A program made the translations under genes and the position numbers. 45,065 nt of DNA, from positions 1 to 45,065 of the forward strand of contig JAGXGK010000043.1 in the NCBI GenBank assembly GCA_024636785.1. Reading direction: 5' to 3'. Below are positions 1 through 8,753 of the stretch, one piece after another (positions within the stretch are counted from its first letter, which is position 1; every line of letters starts with the position of its first letter). The stretch comes from Gammaproteobacteria bacterium. Its GTDB lineage: Bacteria; Pseudomonadota; Gammaproteobacteria; SZUA-229. The notes beneath the pieces are model-generated. The model was given only the letters and a program-made list of their open reading frames with translations. It was not told the DNA's origin and made no database searches.

Positions 1-917
1 ATGCCTTCGGCTTCCGCTTCGTAACTGAGTATGATGCGGTGGCGCAGCACGTCGTAGGCGACCGCCTGAATATCTTCCGGGCCGACGTAATCGCGACCGG
101 CCAGCCAGGCGTGGGCGCGGGCGCAGCGGTCGAGGGCGATGGTAGCGCGCGGGCTGGCGCCGTACAGCGACCAGTTGCCCAGGTCATCGCCGTAGGCGGC
201 CGGACTGCGCGTGGCCAGTACCATGTGCAGCAGGTAATCCTGTAAGTTATCGGCCATGTGTAAATTCAGCACCTCATTGCGCGCCGAGAAAATACTTTTC
301 TGGCTGATGGTGATGTTGCTCGCCGTGCTCCTGCTCTCACCGCTTAGCGCTTCCTCGCGGGCCAGCGCCAGAATCTGTTTTTCCGCCGCCGCATCCGGGT
401 AATCAATATTGACGTGCATCAGAAAACGGTCGAGCTGCGCTTCGGGCAGCGGGTAAGTGCCTTCCTGTTCGATCGGGTTCTGCGTCGCCATCACCATGAA
501 CAGCTCGGGCAGTTTGTAGGTGGTCCTGCCGACCGTGATCTGGCGCTCGGCCATGGCCTCGAGCAGCGCCGACTGCACTTTCGCCGGGGCGCGGTTGATC
601 TCGTCGGCGAGCACCAGATTGTGAAACAGCGGCCCCTGCTGGAACACGAAGGAGCCATCCTGCGGGCGGTAGACTTCGGTGCCGGTGAGGTCGGCGGGCA
701 ATAAATCGGGGGTGAACTGGATGCGGTGAAAATCGCTTTCGATGCCCTCGCTCAGCACCTTAATCGCCTTGGTCTTGGCCAGACCGGGCGCGCCTTCCAC
801 CAGCAGATGGCCATCGGCGAGCAGCGCGATTAACAGGCGGTCGACCAGCATTTCCTGGCCGATGATGTGTGAGCTGACGTGTTGTTTGAGCGTTTGAATG
901 GCTTCCTGATTATTCAT
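1..917 (-). CDS. moxR: MoxR family AAA+ ATPase, C-terminus cut by window edge
   Basis: The reading frame is open from the ATG at 915-917 down to base 3, giving 305 codons without a stop, so the 3' end lies outside the window. It shows the MoxR-type Walker A GAPGLAKT at residues 42-49, then the sequence DLLPADLTGTEVY, a Walker B region LVLADEINRAP near residue 106, and the sensor region ATQNPIEQEGTYPLPEAQLDRF. MoxR ATPases act as cytoplasmic chaperones that help mature or insert cofactors into partner complexes, often VWA-domain proteins encoded next to them. Those partners would lie to the left of the window, so the client is unknown. The family call is firm; the specific role is not known. 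Confidence 0.93.
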   Translation of the reverse strand, partial: MNNQEAIQTLKQHVSSHIIGQEMLVDRLLIALLADGHLLVEGAPGLAKTKAIKVLSEGIESDFHRIQFTPDLLPADLTGTEVYRPQDGSFVFQQGPLFHNLVLADEINRAPAKVQSALLEAMAERQITVGRTTYKLPELFMVMATQNPIEQEGTYPLPEAQLDRFLMHVNIDYPDAAAEKQILALAREEALSGESRSTASNITISQKSIFSARNEVLNLHMADNLQDYLLHMVLATRSPAAYGDDLGNWSLYGASPRATIALDRCARAHAWLAGRDYVGPEDIQAVAYDVLRHRIILSYEAEAEG

Positions 918-979
918 GTTATCCACAGATGTTTTTATAAGTTACTTATTTTTAACGCGTATTGTACTAGATCGGGCTA

Positions 980-1160
980 AGGGATCCGGAACACACTAAT
1001 ATACCATCACGCATCCCGTCTTCAGGCCATGTTTGGCCGCGCCTCAATCGCAAAATCCTCGCCGTAGCCCTGTTACACTTACGGTTTTGCTCGATCGGCG
1101 CGACCAAACATGACCCAAATCCGGGCGCGATCCAGATACATTAGTGTGTTCCGGGTCCCT
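980..1160. mobile_element. MITE-like palindromic element, copy 1
   Basis: This 181-bp noncoding element is bounded by about 20-bp terminal inverted repeats (AGGGATCCGGAACACACTAA and, at the right end, the reverse complement of AGGGACCCGGAACACACTAA, one mismatch). The interior is also largely self-complementary: a GTTTGGCCGCGCC segment pairs with GGCGCGACCAAAC, so the whole element could fold into one long hairpin. A near-identical second copy in the same orientation lies at 12776-12957. It has no ORF, so any movement would depend on a transposase in trans. No clear target-site duplication is visible. Confidence 0.8.
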
Positions 1161-1212
1161 GAAACTGAACAAATCGTTAGATAGGGTCGAATTGTGATAG
1201 TTCAATAGCAAA

Positions 1213-1233
1213 GGGCCGGCATGATGCCGGCCC
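1213..1233 (-). terminator. Hairpin terminator downstream of btuB
   Basis: A perfect GC-rich inverted repeat (GGGCCGGCAT / ATGCCGGCCC) lies 27 bp after the btuB stop on the minus strand and is followed there by TTTGC. The stem is strong but the U-tract is short. Confidence 0.6.
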
Positions 1234-1259
1234 CTAACAACTTTGTCTGCTGGCTGGTT

Positions 1260-3119
1260 TTAGTTTTTGTAACTTAGCGTAACGAACAGTGAAACCGGAG
1301 TATTGTTGCTGAGGTCGCCGTAGAAATTTGTCGACGTGGAATACTCCTTGTCCAGAACATTGTCTACCCGGGCCTTGAGCGCCCAGTTTTTATCGATGGC
1401 TCTTTCGATCATCAAATTTAAAACGGCATAGCCTGCCAGCTCGACCGTGTTGGAGGCATTGGCAAAGCGCGCACTTTGCGCCAGCAGATTCGCAGCAATA
1501 TGATAGTGATTGAAATTTTTAGCGATATTCATTTTTAGTGTGTGTCTGGCGCGCCCCTGTAAGGTGTTGCCGGTTTCGGCATCTTTGGCATCGACAAGTG
1601 ACAGATTGATCGTATTATTCCAGCCTGCTGTTTTTCCGCTGACTTCAAACTCCATGCCGTTGATTTCGGCCCTGTTGGCATTGATCGTGGTCCACGGTGC
1701 CATCCAGTCCAGTGGATCGGTGCTGACATTAATGATCAGATTTTTGATCACGGTGTGATAGGCGCGAGTCTCCCATTGCCCCCAGCCATGTTTGCCGGTG
1801 AAACCCAGCTCGGTGCTGCGTGAGGTTTCAGGATCGAGATTCGGATTGCCGGTGAAGAAAGGATCAACGTAATACAGGTCGTTGAAGGTCGGTGCGATGA
1901 ACGCGGTGCCGTGCGACAAAATGATCTGCTCTTCGGCGTTGACATCATAAGACCAGGCGATGTTGCCGGTGCGGTGTGTGCCAAAGGCTTCGTTGTCATC
2001 GACGCGACCGGAAAGCTGCAACTGATGCTTGTCGAACTTGTCCTGCACCAGTGCATAGGTACCGGTATTGTCGCGTTCGTGTTCGGCAAAATTAGTGCTG
2101 CTTTCAATCTTGTCATTAATGTAATCGACACCAAAAGCGAGCTGGCCGGTTGCACCCAGTGCGACTTCATTCTGCCAGCGCGCCTGATCGCGTTTGGTTT
2201 CAAACAGCGAGGCATCATACACAAAGGTGCCGGGGGTGAAGAAGTCTTCGTAGTAGCGCACGGTTTCCAGTCGATCCTTACTCTGGCCGGCGTCGATACT
2301 AGTGCTCCAGCTATCGCTCAGGCTGGTGTCGAAACCCAGCGAGTAACTTTGCTGGATGGTATCGGAAACGTTATCCATGCTGGCATTATCAAATTCGGTT
2401 TCGGCGTCCGAGTGTAATACGCCGGCATGAATGTTTGAGGTTTCACCGATGCGGTGTTTGATGTTCAGATTCAGCGCATTATTAGTGAAGCCGTCATCAT
2501 CGAGTTCGCCATCGTCAGTCACATCAAAACCGTCGGTCATGTAGTGACTGGCGGAAATGTTCAGCTGGGTGCGCTCGCCGCTGATGTTGCTGCCCAGGTT
2601 CAGCGCGTGCGTATTATGTGAGCCGACGGTTACCGACGCATTGTACTGATCGCCGCCGGTCTTGGTGAACACCTGCACTACGCCGCCGATGGCATCGGAA
2701 CCGTAGAGCGAGGAACGCGGGCCGCGAATGATTTCAATGTGCTCGATCTGCGCCAGCGGGATCAGTTCAATCGCCGCCGCGCCGGTGGTGGCGGAGCCGA
2801 CGATGTTGCCGTCGATAATAAATAACAGCTGATCAGAACTGGTGCCGCGCAGAAAGGCGCTGGTCTGGTGGCCAGTGCCGCCGGTGGTTAAAAAATCCAT
2901 ACCAGGAACACGCTCGCGCAGTAAATCGGCGACGCTCTGGCTCTGGCTGTGCTCGATATCTTCACGGCTAATCACCGTCACCGCCGCCAGAGTCTGGTCG
3001 GTGGACTGGGCCACGCGTGAAGCGGTGACAATCGGATTAAGCTGGGTTTCAGCGAAGGCTGAAAATGAAACCGCGGCAGAAATTACGGACGATAGAAAAA
3101 TTGTGGGGATAGTTGTCAT
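1260..3119 (-). CDS. btuB: TonB-dependent vitamin B12 outer membrane receptor BtuB
   Basis: This 619-residue protein is close to the length of E. coli BtuB (614). A signal peptide ends near SAFA (residue 23) and is followed by a TonB-box-like segment (NPIVTASR). The plug domain carries RERVPGMDFLTTGG and IEIIRGPRSSLYGSDAIGGVV, both typical of BtuB and related receptors, and is followed by a beta-barrel of alternating short strands. It would import cobalamin across the outer membrane using TonB energy. AGGAG lies just upstream of the ATG. A cobalamin riboswitch in its leader and a cobalamin adenosyltransferase gene on the opposite strand make B12 the likely substrate. The last residues are SYKN, without the usual terminal aromatic residue. 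Confidence 0.93.
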   Translation of the reverse strand: MTTIPTIFLSSVISAAVSFSAFAETQLNPIVTASRVAQSTDQTLAAVTVISREDIEHSQSQSVADLLRERVPGMDFLTTGGTGHQTSAFLRGTSSDQLLFIIDGNIVGSATTGAAAIELIPLAQIEHIEIIRGPRSSLYGSDAIGGVVQVFTKTGGDQYNASVTVGSHNTHALNLGSNISGERTQLNISASHYMTDGFDVTDDGELDDDGFTNNALNLNIKHRIGETSNIHAGVLHSDAETEFDNASMDNVSDTIQQSYSLGFDTSLSDSWSTSIDAGQSKDRLETVRYYEDFFTPGTFVYDASLFETKRDQARWQNEVALGATGQLAFGVDYINDKIESSTNFAEHERDNTGTYALVQDKFDKHQLQLSGRVDDNEAFGTHRTGNIAWSYDVNAEEQIILSHGTAFIAPTFNDLYYVDPFFTGNPNLDPETSRSTELGFTGKHGWGQWETRAYHTVIKNLIINVSTDPLDWMAPWTTINANRAEINGMEFEVSGKTAGWNNTINLSLVDAKDAETGNTLQGRARHTLKMNIAKNFNHYHIAANLLAQSARFANASNTVELAGYAVLNLMIERAIDKNWALKARVDNVLDKEYSTSTNFYGDLSNNTPVSLFVTLSYKN

Positions 3120-3164
3120 TATTGACTCCTGTGCGCACCCCGCGCATGTTAGTTGGTTAGTCGA

Positions 3165-3362
3165 TCGTCTACGGGCAGGTCTCCGGGCTGATGAGTGCCA
3201 TTGCTGGCGGGCGTATCACCTTCCCATGTTCAATGCGAACACAGTGGTTAACGATACGCTTACACTCAATTACCGTTGCGGGGGCAGCGTCAGATTTATG
3301 GTTGCATTTGCGACCATGCACTGACTTCCCAATTAACCCGTAAAAAAATTACAGGAACCAGT
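3165..3362 (-). promoter_or_regulatory. Cobalamin (AdoCbl) riboswitch in the btuB leader
   Basis: On the minus strand the leader carries the B12 box AGCCCGGAGACCTGCC (3174-3189), about 55 bases before btuB. Upstream of that, in the expected order, come AATTGGGAAGTCAGTG near 3330, the CCCCCGCAACGGTAA core near 3280, CCACTGTGTTCG and GGGAAGGTG. This order matches the conserved core of cobalamin riboswitches. It should repress btuB expression when adenosylcobalamin is plentiful. Confidence 0.9.
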
Positions 3363-3439
3363 AGTGAGCCGCGACTATAATGGCTCGAGTGTGCATCGTC
3401 AATATAAAATAAAAAACCGCAAACCGAGTTTGATGAAAT

Positions 3440-3997
3440 ATGGCTAATCGACTAACAAAAATTTATACCCGCACCGGTGACAAGGGTGAGACTGGAATGG
3501 CGACCGGGGAACGTGTCGCCAAGGACAGCGCCATCATGCAGGCGCAGGGTGATGTGGATGAGTTGAACAGTTTGCTGGGGCTGCTGGTGTGCAAGTTAAG
3601 CGGTGAAATTATCGCTGACGTTAAGACCATTCAGAATGATCTGTTTGATCTCGGCGGTGAGCTCAGTTGCGCAATGCCGCTGCTGAAAGCGCAGCGCATC
3701 GACTGGCTGGAGCAGAAACTCGATCAGCTCAATGCCGAGCTGCCGCCGCTGAAGGAGTTTATTCTGCCCGGTGGCGGCGAGGCGGCGAGCATCTGTCATC
3801 TGGCGCGTGCGGTGTGCCGGCGGGCGGAAAGAACGCTGGTCACGGCCGGACGGGAAACCAGTCTCAACGAAAATCTACTGGCTTATATCAACCGCCTCTC
3901 CGACCTGCTGTTTGTGATGGCGCGCTTCATTACCCGCGAGCAGGGCGAGGCCGAAGTTTACTGGCAGTCTTCCCGAATCGAGGAGGCGTCGTCGTGA
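3440..3997 (+). CDS. PduO/MMAB-type cob(I)alamin adenosyltransferase
   Basis: The 185-residue protein has the PduO-type signature YTRTGDKGETGMATG (residues 9-23), which forms the ATP-binding loop, and the RAVCRRAERTLV and NRLSDLLFVMAR helices near the C-terminus. Enzymes of this family transfer the adenosyl group of ATP to cob(I)alamin to make adenosylcobalamin in the cytoplasm. It is divergent from btuB and its riboswitch, so uptake and activation of B12 are encoded back to back. The next gene starts inside its stop codon (GTGA overlap), which implies translational coupling. The ribosome-binding site before the ATG is weak. Confidence 0.92.
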   Translation: MANRLTKIYTRTGDKGETGMATGERVAKDSAIMQAQGDVDELNSLLGLLVCKLSGEIIADVKTIQNDLFDLGGELSCAMPLLKAQRIDWLEQKLDQLNAELPPLKEFILPGGGEAASICHLARAVCRRAERTLVTAGRETSLNENLLAYINRLSDLLFVMARFITREQGEAEVYWQSSRIEEASS

Positions 3998-4905
3998 TCC
4001 GCATCGGTATCGACCTCGGCGGCAGCAAAATCGAAGGCGTAGCCCTGGATGAGGAGGGCATGGAGCTGGTGCGGCAACGCGTGCCCACACCGGCGGGGGA
4101 TTATCAGGGGACGCTGGTCGCCATCAAGACATTGATCGAACAGATCAGCGCCAAAATCAAGCTCGATTCTATGCTGCAAGCAACGGTGGGTATCTGTACC
4201 CCCGGCGCTTTAAGTTACGCCGATTCGCCTGACGGGCTGCTGAAAAATTCCAATTCGGTGTGCATGAACGGCGAGCCGGTGCGTCGTGATCTTGAGGTTC
4301 TATTGGAGCATCGGATCAGAATTGCCAACGATGCCAACTGTTTCGCCCTGTCCGAAGCCACTGACGGTGCGGCTCGAAATGCGGCGGTCGTTTTCGGCGT
4401 GATTATTGGCACCGGCGTCGGCGCGGGCATCGTCGTTAACCAGCAGGCGCTCACCGGTGCCAACGGTATAGCCGGTGAATGGGGGCACAATCCCATGCCA
4501 TGGCCGAGGGCTGACGAGCTGCCCGGGCCGGTCTGTTACTGCGGTAAGCACGGCTGCATCGAAACTTTTCTCTCCGGCCCCGGCATGGCCCGCGATCACG
4601 AACAGCACACCGGACACGCACTCAGCAGCAGCCAGATTGTTGAGCTGGCCGGGCAGGGAGATAATGACGCCGAGCAGACCCTGCAACGTTATGAGCAGCG
4701 CATGGCCAGAGGTCTGGCGCATGTGATCAATATCCTCGATCCCGATGTCATTGTGCTGGGCGGGGGCATGGGTAATATCCAGCGCCTGTATCACAACGTA
4801 CCCGCACTGTGGGGCGAGTATGTTTTTTCGGATGTGGTCAGCACCAGGCTGCTGCCGCCTAAACACGGAGACTCCTCCGGTGTGCGCGGCGCGGCCTGGC
4901 TGTAG
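3994..4905 (+). CDS. ROK family sugar kinase, fructokinase-like
   Basis: I place the start at the GTG at 3994, which overlaps the previous stop and follows AGGAGG at 3981-3986; this gives 303 residues, normal for ROK kinases. The N-terminal phosphate-binding loop DLGGSKIEG is at residues 6-14. The ROK zinc site is visible as CYCGKHGCIE, with Cys 181, 183 and 188, after a GEWGHNPMPW segment. The arrangement is close to E. coli Mak (fructokinase), so phosphorylation of a hexose, perhaps fructose, with ATP is likely. Why it is coupled to an adenosyltransferase gene is not clear. Substrate is inferred from family resemblance only. Confidence 0.88.
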   Translation: MIRIGIDLGGSKIEGVALDEEGMELVRQRVPTPAGDYQGTLVAIKTLIEQISAKIKLDSMLQATVGICTPGALSYADSPDGLLKNSNSVCMNGEPVRRDLEVLLEHRIRIANDANCFALSEATDGAARNAAVVFGVIIGTGVGAGIVVNQQALTGANGIAGEWGHNPMPWPRADELPGPVCYCGKHGCIETFLSGPGMARDHEQHTGHALSSSQIVELAGQGDNDAEQTLQRYEQRMARGLAHVINILDPDVIVLGGGMGNIQRLYHNVPALWGEYVFSDVVSTRLLPPKHGDSSGVRGAAWL

Positions 4906-4992
4906 AATGATGAAAAATAATGACTCGCTTGAAGTGGATTCAGCGCGGCATTGTTGTGTTAGAATTTGCCGATATTATATGTGGGGAAAATC

Positions 4993-5502
4993 ATGAATAA
5001 AAAATTATGGGCAGTTGCAGTTATTATTTTCGGTGTCGCACTCTTCAGGGTGTTACCGCATCCCCCCAATGTTTCACCGGTGGCGGCGATGGCCCTGTTT
5101 GGCGGCGCATATTTTCTGGATAAACGCATGGCCTTCATCCTGCCTTTTGTGGCGCTGATTCTCAGTGACCTGATCCTCGGCTTCCACAACACCATGATTT
5201 TTGTCTATGCCGGTTTCGCTCTGACCGTAGGCATGGGCATCTGGATGCAGAAGAAAATCACCGTTAATCGCGTCGCAGCTTCAGCCGTGGCGTCGACCCT
5301 GTTGTTCTTTGTCATCACCAACTTCGGCGCCTGGATGATGAACGGCCTGTACCCGATGACCGCCGCCGGTCTGATGCAGTCTTATGTCGCCGGTCTGCCA
5401 TTCCTGCAGAACAGCCTGCTGGGTAATCTGGCTTTTGCCACCGTCATGTTCGGCGGCTTCGCGCTGGTGCAGCGTCAGTTTTTTACCGAAGAACACGCTT
5501 AA
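4993..5502 (+). CDS. DUF6580 family multi-pass membrane protein
   Basis: I choose the ATG at 4993, preceded by GGGGA at the right distance, over one nine codons upstream; this gives 169 residues. The protein is highly hydrophobic with about five to six membrane segments, and near the N-terminus has FRVLPHPPNVSPVAAMALFGG followed closely by a LILSDLILGFHN loop, features of DUF6580. Such proteins resemble the substrate-binding S-components of ECF vitamin transporters. It follows the B12-related genes by about 90 bp and ends at a strong terminator, so a role in cobalamin or precursor uptake is possible but unproven. It contains no cysteine, so it lacks the cobalt-ligating Cys described for the solitary B12 transporter BtuM. 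Confidence 0.8.
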   Translation: MNKKLWAVAVIIFGVALFRVLPHPPNVSPVAAMALFGGAYFLDKRMAFILPFVALILSDLILGFHNTMIFVYAGFALTVGMGIWMQKKITVNRVAASAVASTLLFFVITNFGAWMMNGLYPMTAAGLMQSYVAGLPFLQNSLLGNLAFATVMFGGFALVQRQFFTEEHA

Positions 5503-5525
5503 GGCTTCATTTTGATGAAGCGATA

Positions 5526-5552
5526 AAAAGGCCGCATCGAGCGGCCTTTTTT
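5526..5552 (+). terminator. Rho-independent terminator
   Basis: A GGCCGC / GCGGCC stem with a five-base loop, preceded by an A-run and followed by TTTTTT, lies 24 bp after the DUF6580 stop. Confidence 0.92.
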
Positions 5553-5577
5553 ATGTCTAGAGTTAGAGCAAAAGCAA

Positions 5578-5682
5578 AAGCTTTCACCGCAGAGGACGCA
5601 GAGGACGCGGAGGTTTTATTTGTGCTTCGCACAAACTATTAAGAATTAGGTTTTCTCTGCGCCTCTGCGGTGAAAAGCTTTA
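5578..5682. repeat. Dispersed repeat with 'CACCGCAGAGG' arms
   Basis: Imperfect inverted repeat: AAAGCTTTCACCGCAGAGG at the left is complementary to CCTCTGCGGTGAAAAGCTTT at the right, with a smaller TGTGCTTCGCACA hairpin inside. Related fragments occur at 23974-24004, 25709-25781 and 43619-43642, so it is a dispersed family in this genome. Confidence 0.75.
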
Positions 5683-5752
5683 AAAAAACCAACAGCCCAG
5701 CGGGCTCTAAAGCAAATGTAGGTGCAGCCAATGGTTATGCAGTGGGTATTGG

Positions 5753-6526
5753 CTACGGCTTGATGCCAACGCCTTTGTTGAGCAAGCTGAGGGCCAGGGT
5801 GAAGAGGATGATGATGAAGGCGACGATAATCACCAGCGCGGTGGTGACATCAATATCCGACACTCCTAGCAGGCCGTAGCGAAAGGCGTTGATCATATAC
5901 AGAATCGGGTTGGCCATCGAAACGGTTTGCCAGAATTCGGGCAGCATCTTGATCGAATAGAAAATCCCGCCCAGATAGGTCAGCGGCGTCAGCACGAATG
6001 TGGGAATGATGGTGATGTCGTCAAAGCTGCGCGCATATACCGCGTTGATCAGTCCGGCAATGGCAAACAGGATGGAGGTGAGTACGAATACCGCCAGCGT
6101 GATGCCGAGGCTGTGGATCTGAAAATCAGAAAAAAACATGGAGACGACGGTGACGGTAATGCCCACGGTCACGCCTCGCGCCACGCCGCCGGAAATGTAG
6201 CCGGCCAGAATGATGTAGTTGGGCAGTGGTGAGATGATCATCTCTTCGATGTTCTTCTGAAACTTGGCGCTGAAAAAGGACGACACTACATTGGAGTAGG
6301 AATTGGTGATCACCGCCATCAGAATCAGCCCCGGCACGATGTAGTCCATATAGCGGTAGCCGTCGATGTCACCGATTTGCGAGCCGATCAGCTGCCCGAA
6401 AATAATGAAATACAGCGCCATGGTGATGACCGGCGGGATGATGGTCTGAACCCAGATGCGGATAAAGCGCAGGTATTCCTTCACCATAATGGTTTTGAAG
6501 GCGATCAGTTGTTGCGAGAAATTCAT
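5753..6526 (-). CDS. yadH: ABC-2 type exporter permease (YadH-like)
   Basis: The start at 6526 (MNFSQQLIAFK) overlaps the ATPase stop in an ATGA arrangement and gives 257 residues, matching E. coli YadH (256). The protein has six hydrophobic segments; YLRFIRIWVQTIIPPVITM, YIVPGLILMAVITNSYSNV and the cytoplasmic FQKNIEEMIISPLP motif are typical of the YadH/ABC2 membrane family. It would form the membrane part of an ATP-driven exporter with the upstream YadG. Substrate unknown. A longer reading frame to 6634 runs inside the ATPase gene and is unlikely. Confidence 0.9.
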   Translation of the reverse strand: MNFSQQLIAFKTIMVKEYLRFIRIWVQTIIPPVITMALYFIIFGQLIGSQIGDIDGYRYMDYIVPGLILMAVITNSYSNVVSSFFSAKFQKNIEEMIISPLPNYIILAGYISGGVARGVTVGITVTVVSMFFSDFQIHSLGITLAVFVLTSILFAIAGLINAVYARSFDDITIIPTFVLTPLTYLGGIFYSIKMLPEFWQTVSMANPILYMINAFRYGLLGVSDIDVTTALVIIVAFIIILFTLALSLLNKGVGIKP

Positions 6527-7470
6527 GCCTGGACTCCGCTGTAATTTTCGGCGTTGCCGTCGCGCATCATGGTGACAAACAGCTGCTCCAGACGATTGGT
6601 TTTGTTGCGCATACTGAGAACCTTTATGTTGCACTCGCTGAGCAGATGGAAGAATTCGTTCAAAGTCTGTGAATGTGCAACGCCGACTTCGAGGGTGTTG
6701 CTGTCCACCAGCTTGAGCGGGTAATCGCCACAGATCGGCGCCTTGCTGAGCGGGTCTTCCAGATAGAGCACAAAGGTCTCGACGCGCAGCCGGTCGAGCA
6801 GGGTGCGCATGCTGGTGTGTTCGATGGTCACGCCCTTGTCAATAATGGCGATGTGATTGCACAGGCTTTCGGCCTCTTCCAGATAATGCGTGGTCAGAAT
6901 AATGGTGGTGCCGCTGGCATTAATCTCACGCATGAACGTCCACATGGAGTGACGGATTTCAATGTCCACCCCGGCGGTAGGCTCGTCAAGAATCAGCAGT
7001 TTAGGTTCATGCACCAGCGCACGGGCAATCATCAGGCGACGCTTCATGCCCCCCGAAAGTTCCTTGGCCATGTCGAAGCGCTTGTCCCACAGCTCCAGCT
7101 TGCGCAGATATTTTTCCGCGCGCTGGGTAGCCACTTTGCGACCGATGCCGTAAAAACCCGCCTGATTGATGAGAATCTCGATCACCGGCTCGAAAATGTT
7201 GAAGTTGAATTCCTGCGGCACCAGTCCGATCATGCTGCGCGCGGTCGCCGGATCCTGATCGATATCGTGGCCGAAAACCTGAACCTTGCCGGTGGTCTTG
7301 TTAGTGAGCGAGCTGATAATGCTGATGGTGGTCGATTTGCCGGCACCATTGGGGCCGAGCAGAGCAAAAAAGTCGCCCTCCATTACATCCAGATTGACGC
7401 CGTGTAACGCGACAGTGCCATTACGATAGGTCTTCTTCAGGTTTTCGATCTTGAGTGCGTTTACAGACAT
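6523..7470 (-). CDS. yadG: ABC exporter ATPase (YadG-like)
   Basis: This 315-residue nucleotide-binding protein has Walker A GPNGAGKST at 39-47, a Q-loop near VPQEFNFN, the ABC signature LSGGMKRR, Walker B LLILDEPTAGVD and the switch His in LTTHYLEEAE. The C-terminal ~90 residues form the accessory domain seen in YadG-like drug or glycolipid exporter ATPases. It is translationally coupled to the yadH-like permease and divergent from a TetR gene 241 bp away, which is a likely regulator. Substrate unknown. Confidence 0.92.
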   Translation of the reverse strand: MSVNALKIENLKKTYRNGTVALHGVNLDVMEGDFFALLGPNGAGKSTTISIISSLTNKTTGKVQVFGHDIDQDPATARSMIGLVPQEFNFNIFEPVIEILINQAGFYGIGRKVATQRAEKYLRKLELWDKRFDMAKELSGGMKRRLMIARALVHEPKLLILDEPTAGVDIEIRHSMWTFMREINASGTTIILTTHYLEEAESLCNHIAIIDKGVTIEHTSMRTLLDRLRVETFVLYLEDPLSKAPICGDYPLKLVDSNTLEVGVAHSQTLNEFFHLLSECNIKVLSMRNKTNRLEQLFVTMMRDGNAENYSGVQA

Positions 7471-7711
7471 GGTTGAAAAAATCGCTTTGTGAACATAGGG
7501 TTAACGGCCTGTTTGGTTGGCTGTATTTTAAGTGGCAGTCATTCTATAGTTTTTTACTTCGGCATAGCCATTGATTGCGCGGGTATATTTATTGGGCGAT
7601 ATTAGGGTATTAGGTTTACAATAATCATACAAGTGTCTAATATTTGATTTCATACGACACACCAGATTCAGCCGCTTTACAAAGTAGCGCCACAAAAGAT
7701 GAATTTTAAAT

Positions 7712-8284
7712 ATGGGTAATAAAGGGGAAAACAATCGCCAGCTTATCGTCGAAACCGCCGACCAGCTGTTTTATAAGCGCGGTTATCATCAAACATCATT
7801 CAGGGATATTGCCGACGTCACGGGAATTCCGCGCGGTAACTTCTATTATTACTTCAAAACCAAGGACGACATTCTCAATGCGGTCGTTGAGGCACGGCTC
7901 CAGACCTATGGTGAGATTTTACAGGCCTGCGAACAGACCGCAAGTGAGCCCCGTCAGCGGCTTATGCATTTCAGTAATATGCTGGCAAATTTCGAGGAGG
8001 ATCTTGTTCAGTTCGGCTGCCCCATTGGTACCCTGTGTGCCGAACTGGCGAAAGACAGAAAAGATCTTAAGCAGGTTTCGCGCGCTGTATTTGTGCTGAT
8101 GCGAGACTGGCTGGTGGAGCAGTTTACAGCGCTGAAGTGCGTCAAAGCGGAAGATAAAGCCACGGATCTGCTGGCGCGCATGCAGGGGATTACGGTTATG
8201 GCGAGCGTATTCGATGACAGTGCATTCATCCGCCGCAGTTTGGTCGAACTGCAAGAGTGGATCAACGAGCAGACACCGGCTTAA
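7712..8284 (+). CDS. TetR/AcrR family transcriptional regulator
   Basis: The 190-residue protein has an N-terminal TetR DNA-binding domain (residues about 10-56). LIVETADQLFYKRGYHQTSF is followed by the recognition helix region DIADVTGIPRGNFYYYFKTKDDI. The C-terminal ligand and dimer domain contains FGCPIGTLCAEL, seen in several TetR regulators of unknown ligand. It is divergent from yadGH, so local control of the exporter is the simplest guess. I see no clear palindromic operator in the 241-bp intergenic region. Confidence 0.88.
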   Translation: MGNKGENNRQLIVETADQLFYKRGYHQTSFRDIADVTGIPRGNFYYYFKTKDDILNAVVEARLQTYGEILQACEQTASEPRQRLMHFSNMLANFEEDLVQFGCPIGTLCAELAKDRKDLKQVSRAVFVLMRDWLVEQFTALKCVKAEDKATDLLARMQGITVMASVFDDSAFIRRSLVELQEWINEQTPA

Positions 8285-8309
8285 ACAGGCAACCAACACG
8301 CAGGTTTTA

Positions 8310-8753
8310 ATGATGCAAGTATCCGTAGAAGAAAAGTATGTCGATGCCTTTCGGGGCAGCTTTACCTCACTGCTGCGCTGGCACCATCTGGACGAATTCT
8401 GGAATGTGCTCAGACAATCGCCGGCCACTGGCTGGTATATTTATGCCGTCGGTGAAGTGCCACCCGAAACCCCGGCCAGTGAAGCCCATCTGCTAAAATT
8501 CATCGATGAAATTGATGCTCTGCTGCATCAGGAGCACGACGAAGATTACTGCGGCATCGTCTATACCGACAGCAAGGAAGCTCCGAGCTATATAAAAATA
8601 TTCGACCCCAATAATCTGGGCGTCACCTGCGGTTTTAGCGAAAACCCGCCGCTGCCGGGCTGGATCTTATCCAGAATTAAACCGGTAGAACTCGAAGCTG
8701 CACTCAATCCGCCGAACAACCGGCGTAGATGGTGGCAGAAGATATTTGATTAG
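8310..8753 (+). CDS. Hypothetical protein, probably co-transcribed with tetR
   Basis: This 147-residue soluble protein starts at one of two adjacent ATG codons (8310 or 8313), 25 bp after the TetR stop. It is acidic and rich in aromatic residues (WHHLDEFWNVL, GWYIYAVGE), with a basic C-terminal tail NNRRRWWQKIFD. I recognise no domain. Its position suggests an operon with the TetR regulator, ended by the hairpin at 8754-8782. Confidence 0.7.
   Translation: MMQVSVEEKYVDAFRGSFTSLLRWHHLDEFWNVLRQSPATGWYIYAVGEVPPETPASEAHLLKFIDEIDALLHQEHDEDYCGIVYTDSKEAPSYIKIFDPNNLGVTCGFSENPPLPGWILSRIKPVELEAALNPPNNRRRWWQKIFD

Noticed and set aside
3667-4905. Long 412-residue version of the ROK kinase
   Set aside because: The extra N-terminus overlaps the adenosyltransferase in another frame; the GTG at 3994 with AGGAGG is the sound start.
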